From the NCBI RefSeq assembly GCF_014269025.2, contig NZ_CP077094.1, forward strand, positions 1 through 64,000: a DNA stretch of 64,000 nt, read 5' to 3'. Under the pieces are notes generated by a model. The model saw only the letters and a program-made list of their open reading frames with translations, searched no databases and had not been told where the DNA came from. Position numbers and translations under genes: made by a program. Origin of the DNA: Pseudomonas promysalinigenes. Lineage in GTDB: Bacteria > Pseudomonadota > Gammaproteobacteria > Pseudomonadales > Pseudomonadaceae. Shown one piece after another: positions 1-12,335 of this stretch (within the stretch, counting starts at the first letter, position 1; each line of letters opens with the position of its first letter).

Positions 1-1539
1 GTGTCAGTGGAACTTTGGCAGCAGTGCGTGGAGCTTCTGCGCGACGAACTGCCTGCCCAGCAATTCAACACCTGGATCCGTCCGCTACAGGTCGAAGCCG
101 AAGGCGACGAGTTGCGCGTGTATGCGCCCAACCGTTTCGTGCTCGATTGGGTGAATGAAAAGTACCTTGGCCGTTTGCTCGAGCTGTTGGGTGAAAACGG
201 TAGCGGCATGGCGCCTTCCCTCTCCTTATTAATAGGCAGCCGCCGCAGTTCTGCTCCTCGTGCTGCACCCAATGCACCGGTCAGCGCTGCTGTGGCGGCA
301 TCTCTGGCCAACACCCAGGCGCAACAGGCTGCAGCACCCACAGTGGTTGCGCTTGCCGAACCTGTAGAGGCTTCGGTGGGTGAGCAGGTGCAAGTCAATG
401 AGGTGAATGACTCGCCTTCGCGTGATAGCTTCGACGGCATGGCTGACAGTGGCTCAGCGCCTGCTCCCGGCAGCCGCACTGAGCAACGCACGGTTCAGGT
501 GGAAGGTGCGCTCAAGCACACCAGTTATCTGAACCGTACCTTCACCTTCGAAACCTTCGTCGAAGGTAAGTCGAACCAGTTGGCCCGTGCTGCTGCCTGG
601 CAGGTAGCCGACAACCCCAAGCATGGCTATAACCCACTGTTCCTCTACGGTGGGGTGGGCCTGGGTAAAACTCACCTGATGCATGCCGTGGGTAACCATC
701 TGCTGAAGAAAAACCCGAATGCCAAGGTTGTTTACCTGCATTCGGAGCGCTTCGTCGCGGATATGGTCAAGGCTCTGCAGCTCAACGCGATCAATGAGTT
801 CAAACGTTTCTATCGTTCGGTGGATGCGCTACTGATCGACGACATTCAGTTCTTCGCCCGCAAAGAGCGTTCTCAAGAAGAGTTTTTCCATACCTTCAAC
901 GCCTTGCTCGAGGGTGGTCAGCAGGTGATCCTCACCAGCGACCGCTACCCCAAGGAGATCGAAGGCCTGGAAGAACGTCTGAAGTCGCGCTTCGGCTGGG
1001 GCCTGACGGTGGCCGTAGAACCACCGGAGCTGGAAACCCGCGTGGCGATCTTGATGAAGAAGGCCGACCAGGCCAAGGTTGAGCTGCCTCACGATGCTGC
1101 CTTCTTCATTGCCCAACGCATCCGCTCCAACGTACGTGAACTCGAAGGTGCCTTGAAGCGCGTGATCGCTCACTCGCATTTCATGGGCCGGGATATCACC
1201 ATCGAGCTGATTCGCGAGTCGCTCAAAGACTTGCTGGCACTGCAAGATAAACTCGTGAGTGTGGATAACATCCAGCGCACGGTGGCCGAGTACTACAAGA
1301 TCAAGATCGCCGATCTGTTGTCCAAACGCCGCTCGCGCTCGGTTGCACGCCCCCGTCAGGTAGCCATGGCTCTGTCGAAGGAACTGACCAACCACAGCTT
1401 GCCTGAGATAGGTGACATGTTTGGCGGTCGCGACCACACCACAGTGCTGCACGCGTGCCGCAAGATCAACGAATTGAAGGAATCCGACGCGGACATCCGC
1501 GAGGACTACAAGAACCTGCTGCGTACGCTGACAACGTGA
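1..1539 (+). CDS. dnaA: Chromosomal replication initiator DnaA
   Basis: DnaA binds TTATCCACA boxes, melts oriC and loads the DnaB helicase; it acts in the cytoplasm. The 512-residue protein has the normal four-domain layout: N-terminal DnaB-interaction domain (about 1-85), a long Ala/Pro/Val-rich linker (about 86-175), the AAA+ domain with Walker A GGVGLGKT (about 217-224) and Walker B aspartates D280/D281, and a C-terminal helix-turn-helix with the signature [13 protein letters not shown] near 475-489. Start is GTG at base 1, so its promoter and oriC lie outside the window. dnaN follows after 40 bases, the usual dnaA-dnaN-recF-gyrB order. A perfect DnaA box lies inside the gene at 1260-1268. 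Identification is certain. Confidence 0.98.
   Translation: MSVELWQQCVELLRDELPAQQFNTWIRPLQVEAEGDELRVYAPNRFVLDWVNEKYLGRLLELLGENGSGMAPSLSLLIGSRRSSAPRAAPNAPVSAAVAASLANTQAQQAAAPTVVALAEPVEASVGEQVQVNEVNDSPSRDSFDGMADSGSAPAPGSRTEQRTVQVEGALKHTSYLNRTFTFETFVEGKSNQLARAAAWQVADNPKHGYNPLFLYGGVGLGKTHLMHAVGNHLLKKNPNAKVVYLHSERFVADMVKALQLNAINEFKRFYRSVDALLIDDIQFFARKERSQEEFFHTFNALLEGGQQVILTSDRYPKEIEGLEERLKSRFGWGLTVAVEPPELETRVAILMKKADQAKVELPHDAAFFIAQRIRSNVRELEGALKRVIAHSHFMGRDITIELIRESLKDLLALQDKLVSVDNIQRTVAEYYKIKIADLLSKRRSRSVARPRQVAMALSKELTNHSLPEIGDMFGGRDHTTVLHACRKINELKESDADIREDYKNLLRTLTT
1260..1268 (-). other. Perfect DnaA box (inside dnaA)
   Basis: Reads TGTGGATAA on the plus strand, so TTATCCACA on the minus strand. 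It is the only perfect box found in the first 13 kb. Confidence 0.7.
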
Positions 1540-1579
1540 TGCATTCCAGCGCAGCTAATTGAAGGCAAGGGACTAGACC

Positions 1580-2683
1580 ATGCATTTCACCATTCAACGC
1601 GAAGCCCTGTTGAAACCCCTGCAACTGGTCGCCGGTGTCGTCGAGCGCCGCCAGACCTTGCCGGTGCTGTCCAATGTGCTGCTGGTCGTGCAAGGCCAGC
1701 AGCTGTCGTTGACCGGTACCGACCTGGAAGTCGAATTGGTTGGCCGTGTGCAACTCGAAGAGCCTGCTGAGCCTGGCGAAATCACAGTCCCGGCACGTAA
1801 GCTGATGGACATCTGCAAAAGCCTGCCAAACGATGTGCTGATCGATATCAAGGTCGATGAGCAGAAGCTGTTGGTCAAAGCTGGCCGCAGTCGCTTTACC
1901 CTGTCGACCCTGCCGGCCAATGACTTCCCTACCGTTGAAGAAGGCCCGGGCTCGCTGACCTGCAACCTCGAGCAGAGCAAACTCCGCCGCTTGATCGAGC
2001 GCACCAGTTTCGCCATGGCTCAGCAAGACGTGCGCTACTACCTCAACGGCATGTTGCTGGAAGTTTCGCGCAATACCTTGCGCGCCGTATCCACCGATGG
2101 TCATCGTTTGGCACTGTGCTCGATGAGCGCGCCGATCGAGCAGGATGATCGTCACCAAGTCATCGTTCCACGAAAAGGTATCCTCGAATTGGCTCGCCTG
2201 CTGACCGACCCGGAAGGCATGGTCAGCATCGTCCTGGGCCAGCACCATATCCGTGCCACCACCGGTGAGTTCACCTTCACCTCCAAGCTGGTCGATGGCA
2301 AGTTCCCGGACTACGAGCGTGTGCTGCCTAAAGGCGGTGACAAAGTAGTAGTCGGCGATCGTCAGGCGCTGCGCGAAGCTTTCAGCCGTACCGCAATTCT
2401 CTCCAACGAGAAATACCGGGGTATCCGTTTGCAGCTGGCGGCCGGCCAATTGAAAATCCAGGCCAACAACCCTGAGCAGGAAGAAGCGGAAGAAGAAATC
2501 AGCGTGGACTACGAAGGTAGTTCGCTGGAAATCGGCTTCAACGTGAGTTACCTGTTGGATGTGTTGGGCGTCATGACCACTGAGCAAGTTCGTCTGATCC
2601 TGTCTGACTCCAACAGCAGTGCCCTGCTGCAGGAAGCGGGCAATGACGACTCTTCCTATGTTGTCATGCCGATGCGTCTGTAA
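1580..2683 (+). CDS. dnaN: DNA polymerase III beta sliding clamp
   Basis: Forms the ring-shaped homodimer that tethers DNA polymerase III and other clamp-binding proteins to DNA. The 367 residues match the usual length (about 366) and the three-fold clamp repeat. Recognisable family segments include the N-terminal MHFTIQREALLKPLQ and the C-terminal YVVMPMRL, which forms part of the hydrophobic protein-binding pocket. It sits 40 bases after dnaA and 15 bases before recF, so co-transcription with both is likely. Nothing unusual was seen. Confidence 0.98.
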   Translation: MHFTIQREALLKPLQLVAGVVERRQTLPVLSNVLLVVQGQQLSLTGTDLEVELVGRVQLEEPAEPGEITVPARKLMDICKSLPNDVLIDIKVDEQKLLVKAGRSRFTLSTLPANDFPTVEEGPGSLTCNLEQSKLRRLIERTSFAMAQQDVRYYLNGMLLEVSRNTLRAVSTDGHRLALCSMSAPIEQDDRHQVIVPRKGILELARLLTDPEGMVSIVLGQHHIRATTGEFTFTSKLVDGKFPDYERVLPKGGDKVVVGDRQALREAFSRTAILSNEKYRGIRLQLAAGQLKIQANNPEQEEAEEEISVDYEGSSLEIGFNVSYLLDVLGVMTTEQVRLILSDSNSSALLQEAGNDDSSYVVMPMRL

Positions 2684-2698
2684 TACGAAGCAGGCGAA

Positions 2699-6227
<3,529 letters not shown>

Positions 6228-6245
6228 TCCACTTTGCGCCCAATA

Positions 6246-6276
6246 AAAACGCCCGCTTCTGCGGGCGTTTTTTTTG
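6246..6276 (+). terminator. Rho-independent terminator after gyrB
   Basis: A GC-rich hairpin (acgcccgc, loop ttct, gcgggcgt) is followed by a run of eight T. It lies 20 bases after the gyrB stop and before the convergent RcnB-like gene. The A-run on its left side could let it work in both directions. Confidence 0.93.
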
Positions 6277-6284
6277 GTTGAGCC

Positions 6285-6695
6285 TCAGTAACCAGCGAGC
6301 ACGCTGACTACTACCCCCGTGGCAATGGCGACCAACACGTAATCACCATTCACATACAACCAACGGTGATCGCGTGGCGGTGCGTCGAGGTGGCGGGCAC
6401 GCCAGTCGGTTACCCAATAGCGGTCGGCGCGGTAGCGTGGTTCTACCACATAGCCACGGTGCCATTGCTGATGGGGCATCGGCATGCCAGCTTCAGGTCG
6501 GAAATTAGGATTGTGATAGGGCGCATGACGACCATTGTCATGACGGTCGTGCCGTTCCGGTGGCCCAGGGGGGCGGTGATCCTGATGGCCTGGGCCGGGA
6601 CCGCCTTCGTGACGGTCAGGGCCTGGTTGCGCGAAACTCGCCAACGGGGTGCTGAGCACAAGTGCGGCGCAGAGCACGGTCATAGTCTTTTTCAT
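6285..6695 (-). CDS. RcnB-like periplasmic protein
   Basis: A 136-residue exported protein. The start MKKTMTVL at 6695 begins a clear signal peptide with a likely cleavage after LASFA (about residue 22); the frame extends 24 codons upstream but without a signal-like N-terminus. The mature part is rich in His, Pro, Arg and Gly (about 25-75), followed by a conserved tail (YRADRYWVTDWRARHL, then HRWLYVNGDYVLVAIATGVV) typical of the RcnB family. Escherichia coli RcnB helps nickel/cobalt homeostasis together with the RcnA exporter. No rcnA is nearby, so a metal role here is inference. Convergent with gyrB. Confidence 0.75.
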   Translation of the reverse strand: MKKTMTVLCAALVLSTPLASFAQPGPDRHEGGPGPGHQDHRPPGPPERHDRHDNGRHAPYHNPNFRPEAGMPMPHQQWHRGYVVEPRYRADRYWVTDWRARHLDAPPRDHRWLYVNGDYVLVAIATGVVVSVLAGY

Positions 6696-6825
6696 GGGTA
6701 ATCCTCTGCATGTTGAACACTGGGCGAGTGTCAATTCATGGCTGGCGCGGTTAACCCATAAGACCACAGCATTTGTCGTTCAATGTCAGGGCACAGGTAA
6801 AGGTCAGGTAAAGACGCTCATACCG

Positions 6826-8121
6826 TTATTTGAGGCCTAGGGATTTCAAGCGGCGATACAAGGTTCGTTCACTCAAGCCAAGATGGCGTGCCAGCTCGCT
6901 ACGTGAACCCTGGAACTGTTCGAGTGCTCGAGCCAGATCGCCTAGATCGTGCCGCTTACCTCCGGTTTGGGCGGACACCCGTGGCGACCCAATGTCCTCA
7001 GGCAGATGCTCTGGGCGAATCAGCCCGTCATCGGCAAATAGGCTCGCCCTCTCGAGGATGTTACGCAGCTCCCGAATGTTGCCCGCAAACCCATGCAGCT
7101 TGAGATGCTGAAGAGCGGCTTCTGTCAGACGAGGTGTGGTTTTACCACCCGTGCGTTGCAACAAGGTTTCTGCCAGCAGCTCTAGATCCTCCAAGCGCTC
7201 GCGCAATGCTGGCAAGCGAATGGGAAAGCCGCTGATGCGGTAGTACAGGTCTTCCCGGAACGTGCCTTCGGCAACCATCTGCTTCAGCGGTTTATGGGTT
7301 GCTGATACCAGACGAAAATCGGAATGGACGATACGCAAGCTGCCCACTGGGCGGAAGCTGCCGGACTCGATCAGACGCAGCAATTTAACTTGCATGGCCA
7401 GCGGCACCTCGCCGATCTCGTCGAGAAACAAAGTACCGCCATGGGCAGCTTCGGCCAGCCCGATCTTGCGTTGATTGGCACCAGTGAAAGCCCCCTTCTC
7501 ATAGCCGAACAATTCGCTCTCGAACAGCGACTCGGTAAGGCCCGTGCAGTCGACAACCACAAGCGGGCCATTGGCCCGTGGGCTACCCATGTGAATAGCG
7601 CGGGCAAACAGCTCTTTGCCGGTGCCCGACTCGCCCTGAAGCAACACGGGGATCTGTGCCGGGGCAGCGCGCTGCAAACTGGCCAGTGCTGCCTTGAAGG
7701 CGGGGGCGCGGCCGACCAATCCCTGCTGTTGCGGCTGTGCTGAAGCTAACGTGATGCTGGTGAGCCGCTCGACGAAGGCCACCACCCTACCCTGCTCATC
7801 GAGGATTGGTCGTAACTCCACATCCACATGCTCGGGGCCGCGTGGCGTGTGATGAATATGCAGCACACGTTCAGGGGTTTTGCTTTCCCACGCTTTGCGC
7901 ATCGGGCAGTGCTCACCGGCCTGGTCACATGGCACGGCGTAGTGATGCGATACCCGATGACATTTCTCACCTAGCGGGGCCTGCTCGTCCTGGCCGAACT
8001 GTCGGCGATAGGCTGCATTGGCCGCGAGGATGTTGTAGTCGGTATCCAGCACGATGGTGGGCAGTGCATCGTGCTCAAGGAAAGACACCAAAGCTAGGAT
8101 GTGTGGATGAAATTCAGGCAT
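6826..8121 (-). CDS. fisR: FisR-type sigma54-dependent sulfide-responsive activator
   Basis: Enhancer-binding transcription activator of 431 residues. The ATG at 8121 (MPEFHPH) is chosen because upstream codons do not look like protein. An N-terminal PAS-like sensor (about 10-135) carries Cys54, Cys65 and Cys72; as I recall, FisR of Cupriavidus has its sulfane-sulfur-sensing cysteines at 53, 64 and 71, the same spacing. The central AAA+ domain has Walker A GESGTGKE, the sigma54-contact motif [15 protein letters not shown] and [11 protein letters not shown]. The C-terminus is a Fis-type helix-turn-helix ([17 protein letters not shown]). It is divergent from pdo-sqr-tauE, consistent with activating those genes when sulfide accumulates. 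The symbol is by analogy. Confidence 0.85.
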   Translation of the reverse strand: MPEFHPHILALVSFLEHDALPTIVLDTDYNILAANAAYRRQFGQDEQAPLGEKCHRVSHHYAVPCDQAGEHCPMRKAWESKTPERVLHIHHTPRGPEHVDVELRPILDEQGRVVAFVERLTSITLASAQPQQQGLVGRAPAFKAALASLQRAAPAQIPVLLQGESGTGKELFARAIHMGSPRANGPLVVVDCTGLTESLFESELFGYEKGAFTGANQRKIGLAEAAHGGTLFLDEIGEVPLAMQVKLLRLIESGSFRPVGSLRIVHSDFRLVSATHKPLKQMVAEGTFREDLYYRISGFPIRLPALRERLEDLELLAETLLQRTGGKTTPRLTEAALQHLKLHGFAGNIRELRNILERASLFADDGLIRPEHLPEDIGSPRVSAQTGGKRHDLGDLARALEQFQGSRSELARHLGLSERTLYRRLKSLGLK

Positions 8122-8160
8122 CACAGCACCATTGGATTGATCGGCGCAGGGTAGCAAGGA

Positions 8161-8209
8161 CTGCCAAACACTGCCATTGGCTGACAGTCTACTGCCAAAG
8201 CGGCTGCCA
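8161..8209. promoter_or_regulatory. Candidate upstream activator sites for the FisR-like protein
   Basis: Four copies of CTGCCA begin at 8161, 8171, 8192 and 8204, plus an inverted half-site (TGACAG) at 8182. They lie between the regulator gene and the divergent sulfide-oxidation operon, about 60-110 bases before a sigma54-like promoter. That is where a sigma54 enhancer-binding protein would be expected to bind. The repeats are seen; their function is inferred. Confidence 0.55.
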
Positions 8210-8269
8210 TCCTTCGATGCATCCCTGCTAAGCCGCCCGTATTCACTGGCTTGCTCATCGGCGAACGTC

Positions 8270-8285
8270 TGGCATGTATCTTGAT
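8270..8285 (+). promoter_or_regulatory. Candidate sigma54 (-24/-12) promoter of pdo-sqr-tauE
   Basis: The bases TGGCATGTATCTTGAT match the RpoN consensus TGGCAYR-N4-TTGCW except that the -12 GC reads GA. It lies about 60 bases before the pdo start, and the divergent gene encodes a sigma54-dependent activator. The context makes the assignment plausible despite the mismatch. Confidence 0.5.
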
Positions 8286-8343
8286 AAACCTCCTTCAACT
8301 GTTTTGGCGTGTACAGCGCCTGACAGACTACCTGGAGAGCGTG

Positions 8344-9228
8344 ATGATCATCGGCAACAACCTTCACGTGGACGCCTTCTACGACGAGGCGACTTCGACT
8401 ATCAGTTACTTGGTCATGGACCGGGCAACCCAGCAATGCGCACTGATCGACAGTGTGCTGGACTACGACCCCAAGTCAGGGCGCACCAGCACTGCTTCGG
8501 CGGATCGTCTGATCGAACGTGTGCAACAGCTCAATGCTAAGGTGCAGTGGGTTTTGGACACCCATGTGCATGCCGATCACCTCTCGGCAGCGGCTTATCT
8601 CAAGGGCAAGCTGGGAGGGCATACGGCCATCGGTGCACACATTACTCAGGTTCAGAAAGTCTTCGGCACGCTGTTCAATGCAGAGCCAGGCTTTGCCCGA
8701 GATGGCAGCCAGTTCGATGTGCTGTTCGAAGACGAAGAAGGGTTCTGCATCGGTAATCTGCAGGCCCGTGCGCTGCACACACCGGGGCATACCCCGGCCT
8801 GCATGAGCTTCATGGTGGCGGACGCTGGCGAGTGTGCGTTGTTCGTTGGCGATACGCTCTTCATGCCTGACTATGGCACCGCCCGCTGCGACTTCCCCGG
8901 CGCCGACGCCCGTACCTTGTACCGCTCGATCCGCCGCTTGCTGGCTTTTCCTGATCAGACGCGCTTGTTCATGTGCCATGACTACCTGCCGGGCGGGCGT
9001 GCGATGCAGTACGTCACCACCGTGGCCGAACAACGCGCCAGCAACATCCACGTTCACCAGGGTATCGATGAGGACAGCTTCGTCGTCATGCGTGAGGCGC
9101 GCGACAAAACCCTTGAGATGCCGGTACTGATCCTGCCATCGGTGCAGGTGAACATGCGCGCAGGTCAGCTCCCCGAACCTGAACCAAACGGCGTGAGCTA
9201 TCTGAAGATCCCGCTGAATACGCTGTGA
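8344..9228 (+). CDS. pdo: Persulfide dioxygenase (ETHE1-like metallo-beta-lactamase fold)
   Basis: Non-heme iron enzyme that oxidises glutathione persulfide to glutathione and sulfite. The 294-residue protein carries the metallo-hydrolase signature THVHADH (H74, H76, D78, H79), HTPGHTP (H145, H149), GDTLF (D170) and CHDY (H212). The segment PDYGTARCDFPGADA is typical of persulfide dioxygenases rather than glyoxalase II. I start at ATG 8344 after a GGAGAG site; GTG 8341 is an alternative. It is followed 40 bases later by sqr, so the operon converts sulfide to persulfide and then to sulfite. No rhodanese domain is fused. Confidence 0.85.
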   Translation: MIIGNNLHVDAFYDEATSTISYLVMDRATQQCALIDSVLDYDPKSGRTSTASADRLIERVQQLNAKVQWVLDTHVHADHLSAAAYLKGKLGGHTAIGAHITQVQKVFGTLFNAEPGFARDGSQFDVLFEDEEGFCIGNLQARALHTPGHTPACMSFMVADAGECALFVGDTLFMPDYGTARCDFPGADARTLYRSIRRLLAFPDQTRLFMCHDYLPGGRAMQYVTTVAEQRASNIHVHQGIDEDSFVVMREARDKTLEMPVLILPSVQVNMRAGQLPEPEPNGVSYLKIPLNTL

Positions 9229-9268
9229 CCGCCCTGCCCCATACCAAGAATTCTCAGGATTGACTGCC

Positions 9269-10525
9269 ATGCCTGCCAATACAGACCACCATAAAGTGGT
9301 CATCGTCGGTGCCGGTGCCGCCGGTATCGCTACCGCCTCAAGCTTGATCGCCCGTGACCCGTCACTGGACATCGCCCTGATCGACCCTGCCGATGTGCAT
9401 TACTACCAGCCGGGCTGGACCATGGTTGGCGCTGGTGTATTCACCGCGCCGAGCACTGCCCGGACCATGGCTTCAGCCATCCCGAGCGGCGTGCGCTGGA
9501 TCAAGGCGCGGGTTCAGGGCTTTGACCCCAAGCGCCAGCTGGTCAGCCTTGAAACGGGTCGTGCCATCAGTTATGAACAACTGGTGGTCTGCCCAGGCCT
9601 GAAACTGGACTGGGACGCCATTGAGGGGCTCAGCGAAACCCTTGGCCGCAACGGCGTCACTTCCAACTACCGCTACGACCTCGCTCCCTATACGTGGGAG
9701 CTGGTGCAAACGCTCAAGCAAGGGCGCGCTCTGTTCACCCAACCACCGATGCCAATCAAGTGTGCAGGGGCACCGCAAAAAGCGCTGTATCTGTCCTGTG
9801 ACCACTGGCTGCGCAACGGACGGCTCGGCCATGTTAAGGCGAGCTTTTTCAATGCTGGAGGCGTGCTGTTCGGCGTGCCGGACTATGTCCCGGCCTTGAT
9901 GGCCTATATCGACAAGTATGGCGTTGACCTCAATTACAGCCATCGCCTGGTAGCCGTGGATGGCTCCAACCGGCGTGCCACCTTCATGCGTACGCTTGCC
10001 GACGGCACCAGCGAAACCCGTAGCGAAACCTTCGACATGCTACACGTGGTTCCTCCACAAGTTGCCCCAGACTTCATTCGCCAAAGCCCCCTGGCCGACG
10101 CTGCCGGCTGGGTCGATGTCGACCCCCATACTCTGCGCCATCGCCAGTTCGGCAATATCCACGCTTTGGGTGACGTGGCCAGCACCAGCAATGCTAAAAC
10201 CGCCGCGGCCGCCCGTAAGCAGGCACCCGTAGTGGCCAACAACGTGCTGGTGGCCCTCGGCCGGTTGCCTGCCCTGGCCCAGTACGACGGCTACGGCTCC
10301 TGCCCGTTGACCGTAGAACGCGGCAAGATCGTGCTGGCTGAATTCACGTATGGTGGCAAGCTTGCGCCGAGTTTCCCCCGCTGGTTGCTCGATGGACGCC
10401 AGCCATCACGCTTGGCCTGGCTACTCAAGGCGCGGGTCTTGCCGCCCTTGTACTGGCAGGCGATGCTCAGAGGCCGTGAGTGGTTGGCCCGCCCGCAACC
10501 GTTGAAAGCCGAGGCTGAGCAGTGA
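9269..10525 (+). CDS. sqr: Sulfide:quinone oxidoreductase
   Basis: Membrane-associated FAD enzyme that oxidises H2S to sulfane sulfur (usually passed to glutathione) and reduces quinone. The 418-residue protein has the N-terminal FAD motif VVIVGAGAAGIA, a YYQPGW segment, and C165 and C345, placed like the two redox-active cysteines of this family. A second FAD-binding motif is FGNIHALGDVA. The C-terminal helices with many aromatics probably anchor it to the membrane. The ATG at 9269 follows AGGA by 9 bases. Its stop overlaps the GTG of the TauE gene by 4 bases, which indicates coupling. Confidence 0.85.
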   Translation: MPANTDHHKVVIVGAGAAGIATASSLIARDPSLDIALIDPADVHYYQPGWTMVGAGVFTAPSTARTMASAIPSGVRWIKARVQGFDPKRQLVSLETGRAISYEQLVVCPGLKLDWDAIEGLSETLGRNGVTSNYRYDLAPYTWELVQTLKQGRALFTQPPMPIKCAGAPQKALYLSCDHWLRNGRLGHVKASFFNAGGVLFGVPDYVPALMAYIDKYGVDLNYSHRLVAVDGSNRRATFMRTLADGTSETRSETFDMLHVVPPQVAPDFIRQSPLADAAGWVDVDPHTLRHRQFGNIHALGDVASTSNAKTAAAARKQAPVVANNVLVALGRLPALAQYDGYGSCPLTVERGKIVLAEFTYGGKLAPSFPRWLLDGRQPSRLAWLLKARVLPPLYWQAMLRGREWLARPQPLKAEAEQ

Positions 10526-11340
10526 TCGAACAGCAACTGCTGGGCGCAGGCCTGGGCGCGATCATTGGTGCCGTGCTGGCGCTTACCGGTGCTGGGGGTG
10601 GCATCCTGGCAGTGCCGCTGCTGGTTTTCGGCCTGGGCTTGTCGATGGTGGAGGCCGCCCCCATCGGCCTTCTGGCCGTCGGATTGGCGGCAACAGTGGG
10701 GGCGCTTCTGGGTTTACGCGAGGGGTTGGTGCGTTATCGCGCGGCGCTGTTCATCGCCGTGATCGGTATTGCGGCAGCGCCATTGGGCCTGATGCTGGCC
10801 CACCGTTTGCCCAATACACCCTTGGCGTTGGTGTTCGCCGCCGTATTGGTCTATGCCTGCCTACGCATATGGCGCAAGGCGGCCGACGCCCTGCGCGGCC
10901 AGGGCAATGAAGCCCATCGCTACATCGAGCCTTGCGTGCTGAACCCATTGCAGGGTCGCCTGCGCTGGACGCTACCCTGCGCGCGCGCCCTGGCATTGAC
11001 CGGGGCGACGTCCGGCTTGCTTTCTGGCCTGCTGGGGGTGGGTGGAGGCTTCGTGATCATTCCGGCATTGAACCGCTATACCAACTTGCGCATGAAAAGC
11101 ATCGTCTCGACATCCCTTGCCGTTATCGCACTGGTATCGATCGGCGGCGTGGTCAGCGCCAGCCTGGCCGGGGTCATGCACTGGGGGATCGGCGCACCTT
11201 TCGCTGTCGGTGCCGTGGTCGGGCTGCTGCTGGCCAGGCCCTTGGCCACTCGCATTGCTGGGCCGCGCCTGCAACAAATGTTCGCCGTTGCCGGCTGGCT
11301 GGCCGCCCTGCTGTTGGCCGTCAAGGCGCTATGGGGCTAG
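10522..11340 (+). CDS. TauE/SafE family membrane protein, probable sulfite exporter
   Basis: A 272-residue inner-membrane protein with about eight hydrophobic segments and the glycine-rich repeats of the TauE/SafE (DUF81) family: LTGAGGGILAVPLL near the N-terminus and LLSGLLGVGGGFVIIP in the second half. TauE-like proteins export sulfite or related sulfur anions. Sulfite is the product of the upstream persulfide dioxygenase, so export of that product is a reasonable inference. The GTG start overlaps the sqr stop by 4 bases. The 3' end overlaps the convergent LysR gene by 12 bases. Confidence 0.75.
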   Translation: MIEQQLLGAGLGAIIGAVLALTGAGGGILAVPLLVFGLGLSMVEAAPIGLLAVGLAATVGALLGLREGLVRYRAALFIAVIGIAAAPLGLMLAHRLPNTPLALVFAAVLVYACLRIWRKAADALRGQGNEAHRYIEPCVLNPLQGRLRWTLPCARALALTGATSGLLSGLLGVGGGFVIIPALNRYTNLRMKSIVSTSLAVIALVSIGGVVSASLAGVMHWGIGAPFAVGAVVGLLLARPLATRIAGPRLQQMFAVAGWLAALLLAVKALWG

Positions 11341-12216
11341 CAGTTCATGCTGTTGCGCCGCACACAGTGCCAACAGGTAGTCCCAAACCACGCGCAGGCG
11401 CACCGACTTGTGCAACTCTCGGCGGGTACAGATCCAATAGCTGCGCTGGATGGTTTCGCTGGGCAGAACGCGCACCAGCGTTGGGTCTTGGCGCGCCATG
11501 TAGTTGGGTAGCACGGCGATGCCCAGCCCTGCGCGGGCAGCGCTTTGCTGGGCTATTACGCTGGTGCTGCGAAATACCACGTGCGGTGAGCGACAGAAGC
11601 TGTTGAGAAACAGCAGTTCCTGGCTGAACAGCAGGTCGTCGACGTAGCCGATCCAGCTATGCCGGGCCAGGTCCTCGCGGTTACGCAGGGGTGGCGCCCG
11701 GTCCAGGTAGGCTTGGCTTGCATACAGCGCCAGGCGGTAGTCGGTGAGCTTGCGGGTGATCAGCAAGTCGGCGTTGGGCCGCTCCAGGTGAATGCTGATT
11801 TCGGCCTCGCGGTTGAGGATGCTGACGAAACGCGGTACTGCCACCAACTCCACTTCCAACCCTGGGTAACGGGCGAATAGTTCGTTCATGCGCGGGGTGA
11901 AGAACATGATGCCGATGCCTTCGGTCACCCCCAGACGAATCTTGCCCAGGGGCGCGATGGCCTGGGTGATTTCTTCCTGCGCCAGCAGAGCAACGTTCTC
12001 CATGGCCTCGGCATGCTTGAGCAGCGCTTGCCCCGCCGGGGTCAGCTCGTAGCCTTGCGCGTGCTGCACGAACAGGGGTGTGCCCAGGCTCCTCTCGATG
12101 CTCTCGATATGCCGCGCAACAGTGCTGTGAGTGGTGTTGAGACGCTTGGCTGCGGTAAGCAGGCGGCCGCTGCGCTGCAACTCGAGGAAAAACCGCAGAT
12201 CGTTCCAGTCGAACAT
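11329..12216 (-). CDS. LysR-family transcriptional regulator
   Basis: A 295-residue LysR regulator. The N-terminal winged helix-turn-helix (MFDWNDLRFFLELQRSGRL through ARHIESIERSLG, residues 1-60) is followed by an effector-binding domain (about 90-290). The ATG at 12216 is the only start that keeps the canonical N-terminus. It is divergent from the GMC oxidoreductase, which it probably regulates. Its 3' end overlaps the TauE gene by 12 bases. The effector cannot be read from sequence. Confidence 0.85.
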   Translation of the reverse strand: MFDWNDLRFFLELQRSGRLLTAAKRLNTTHSTVARHIESIERSLGTPLFVQHAQGYELTPAGQALLKHAEAMENVALLAQEEITQAIAPLGKIRLGVTEGIGIMFFTPRMNELFARYPGLEVELVAVPRFVSILNREAEISIHLERPNADLLITRKLTDYRLALYASQAYLDRAPPLRNREDLARHSWIGYVDDLLFSQELLFLNSFCRSPHVVFRSTSVIAQQSAARAGLGIAVLPNYMARQDPTLVRVLPSETIQRSYWICTRRELHKSVRLRVVWDYLLALCAAQQHELLAP

Positions 12217-12335
12217 GCTGATCCTTATGGCTGTGCTAAAACGCACAACGGCTGCGCGAAATCTCGTGTTCCCAAGACGAAATTACTCACTAAGATGATT
12301 CGGAACAAGAATAAAAATCAGGCGCGAGGTTACAG
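12217..12335. promoter_or_regulatory. Divergent promoter region between LysR and GMC oxidoreductase genes
   Basis: This 119-base divergent spacer is AT-richer than its surroundings. An imperfect dyad (tcgt-gttcccaag-acga, about 12264-12280) could be a LysR operator. No confident -35/-10 pair was assigned. Confidence 0.3.

Noticed and set aside
1..60. oriC in the window
   Set aside because: The window starts at the dnaA start codon, so the upstream rpmH-dnaA region that holds oriC in pseudomonads is not included.
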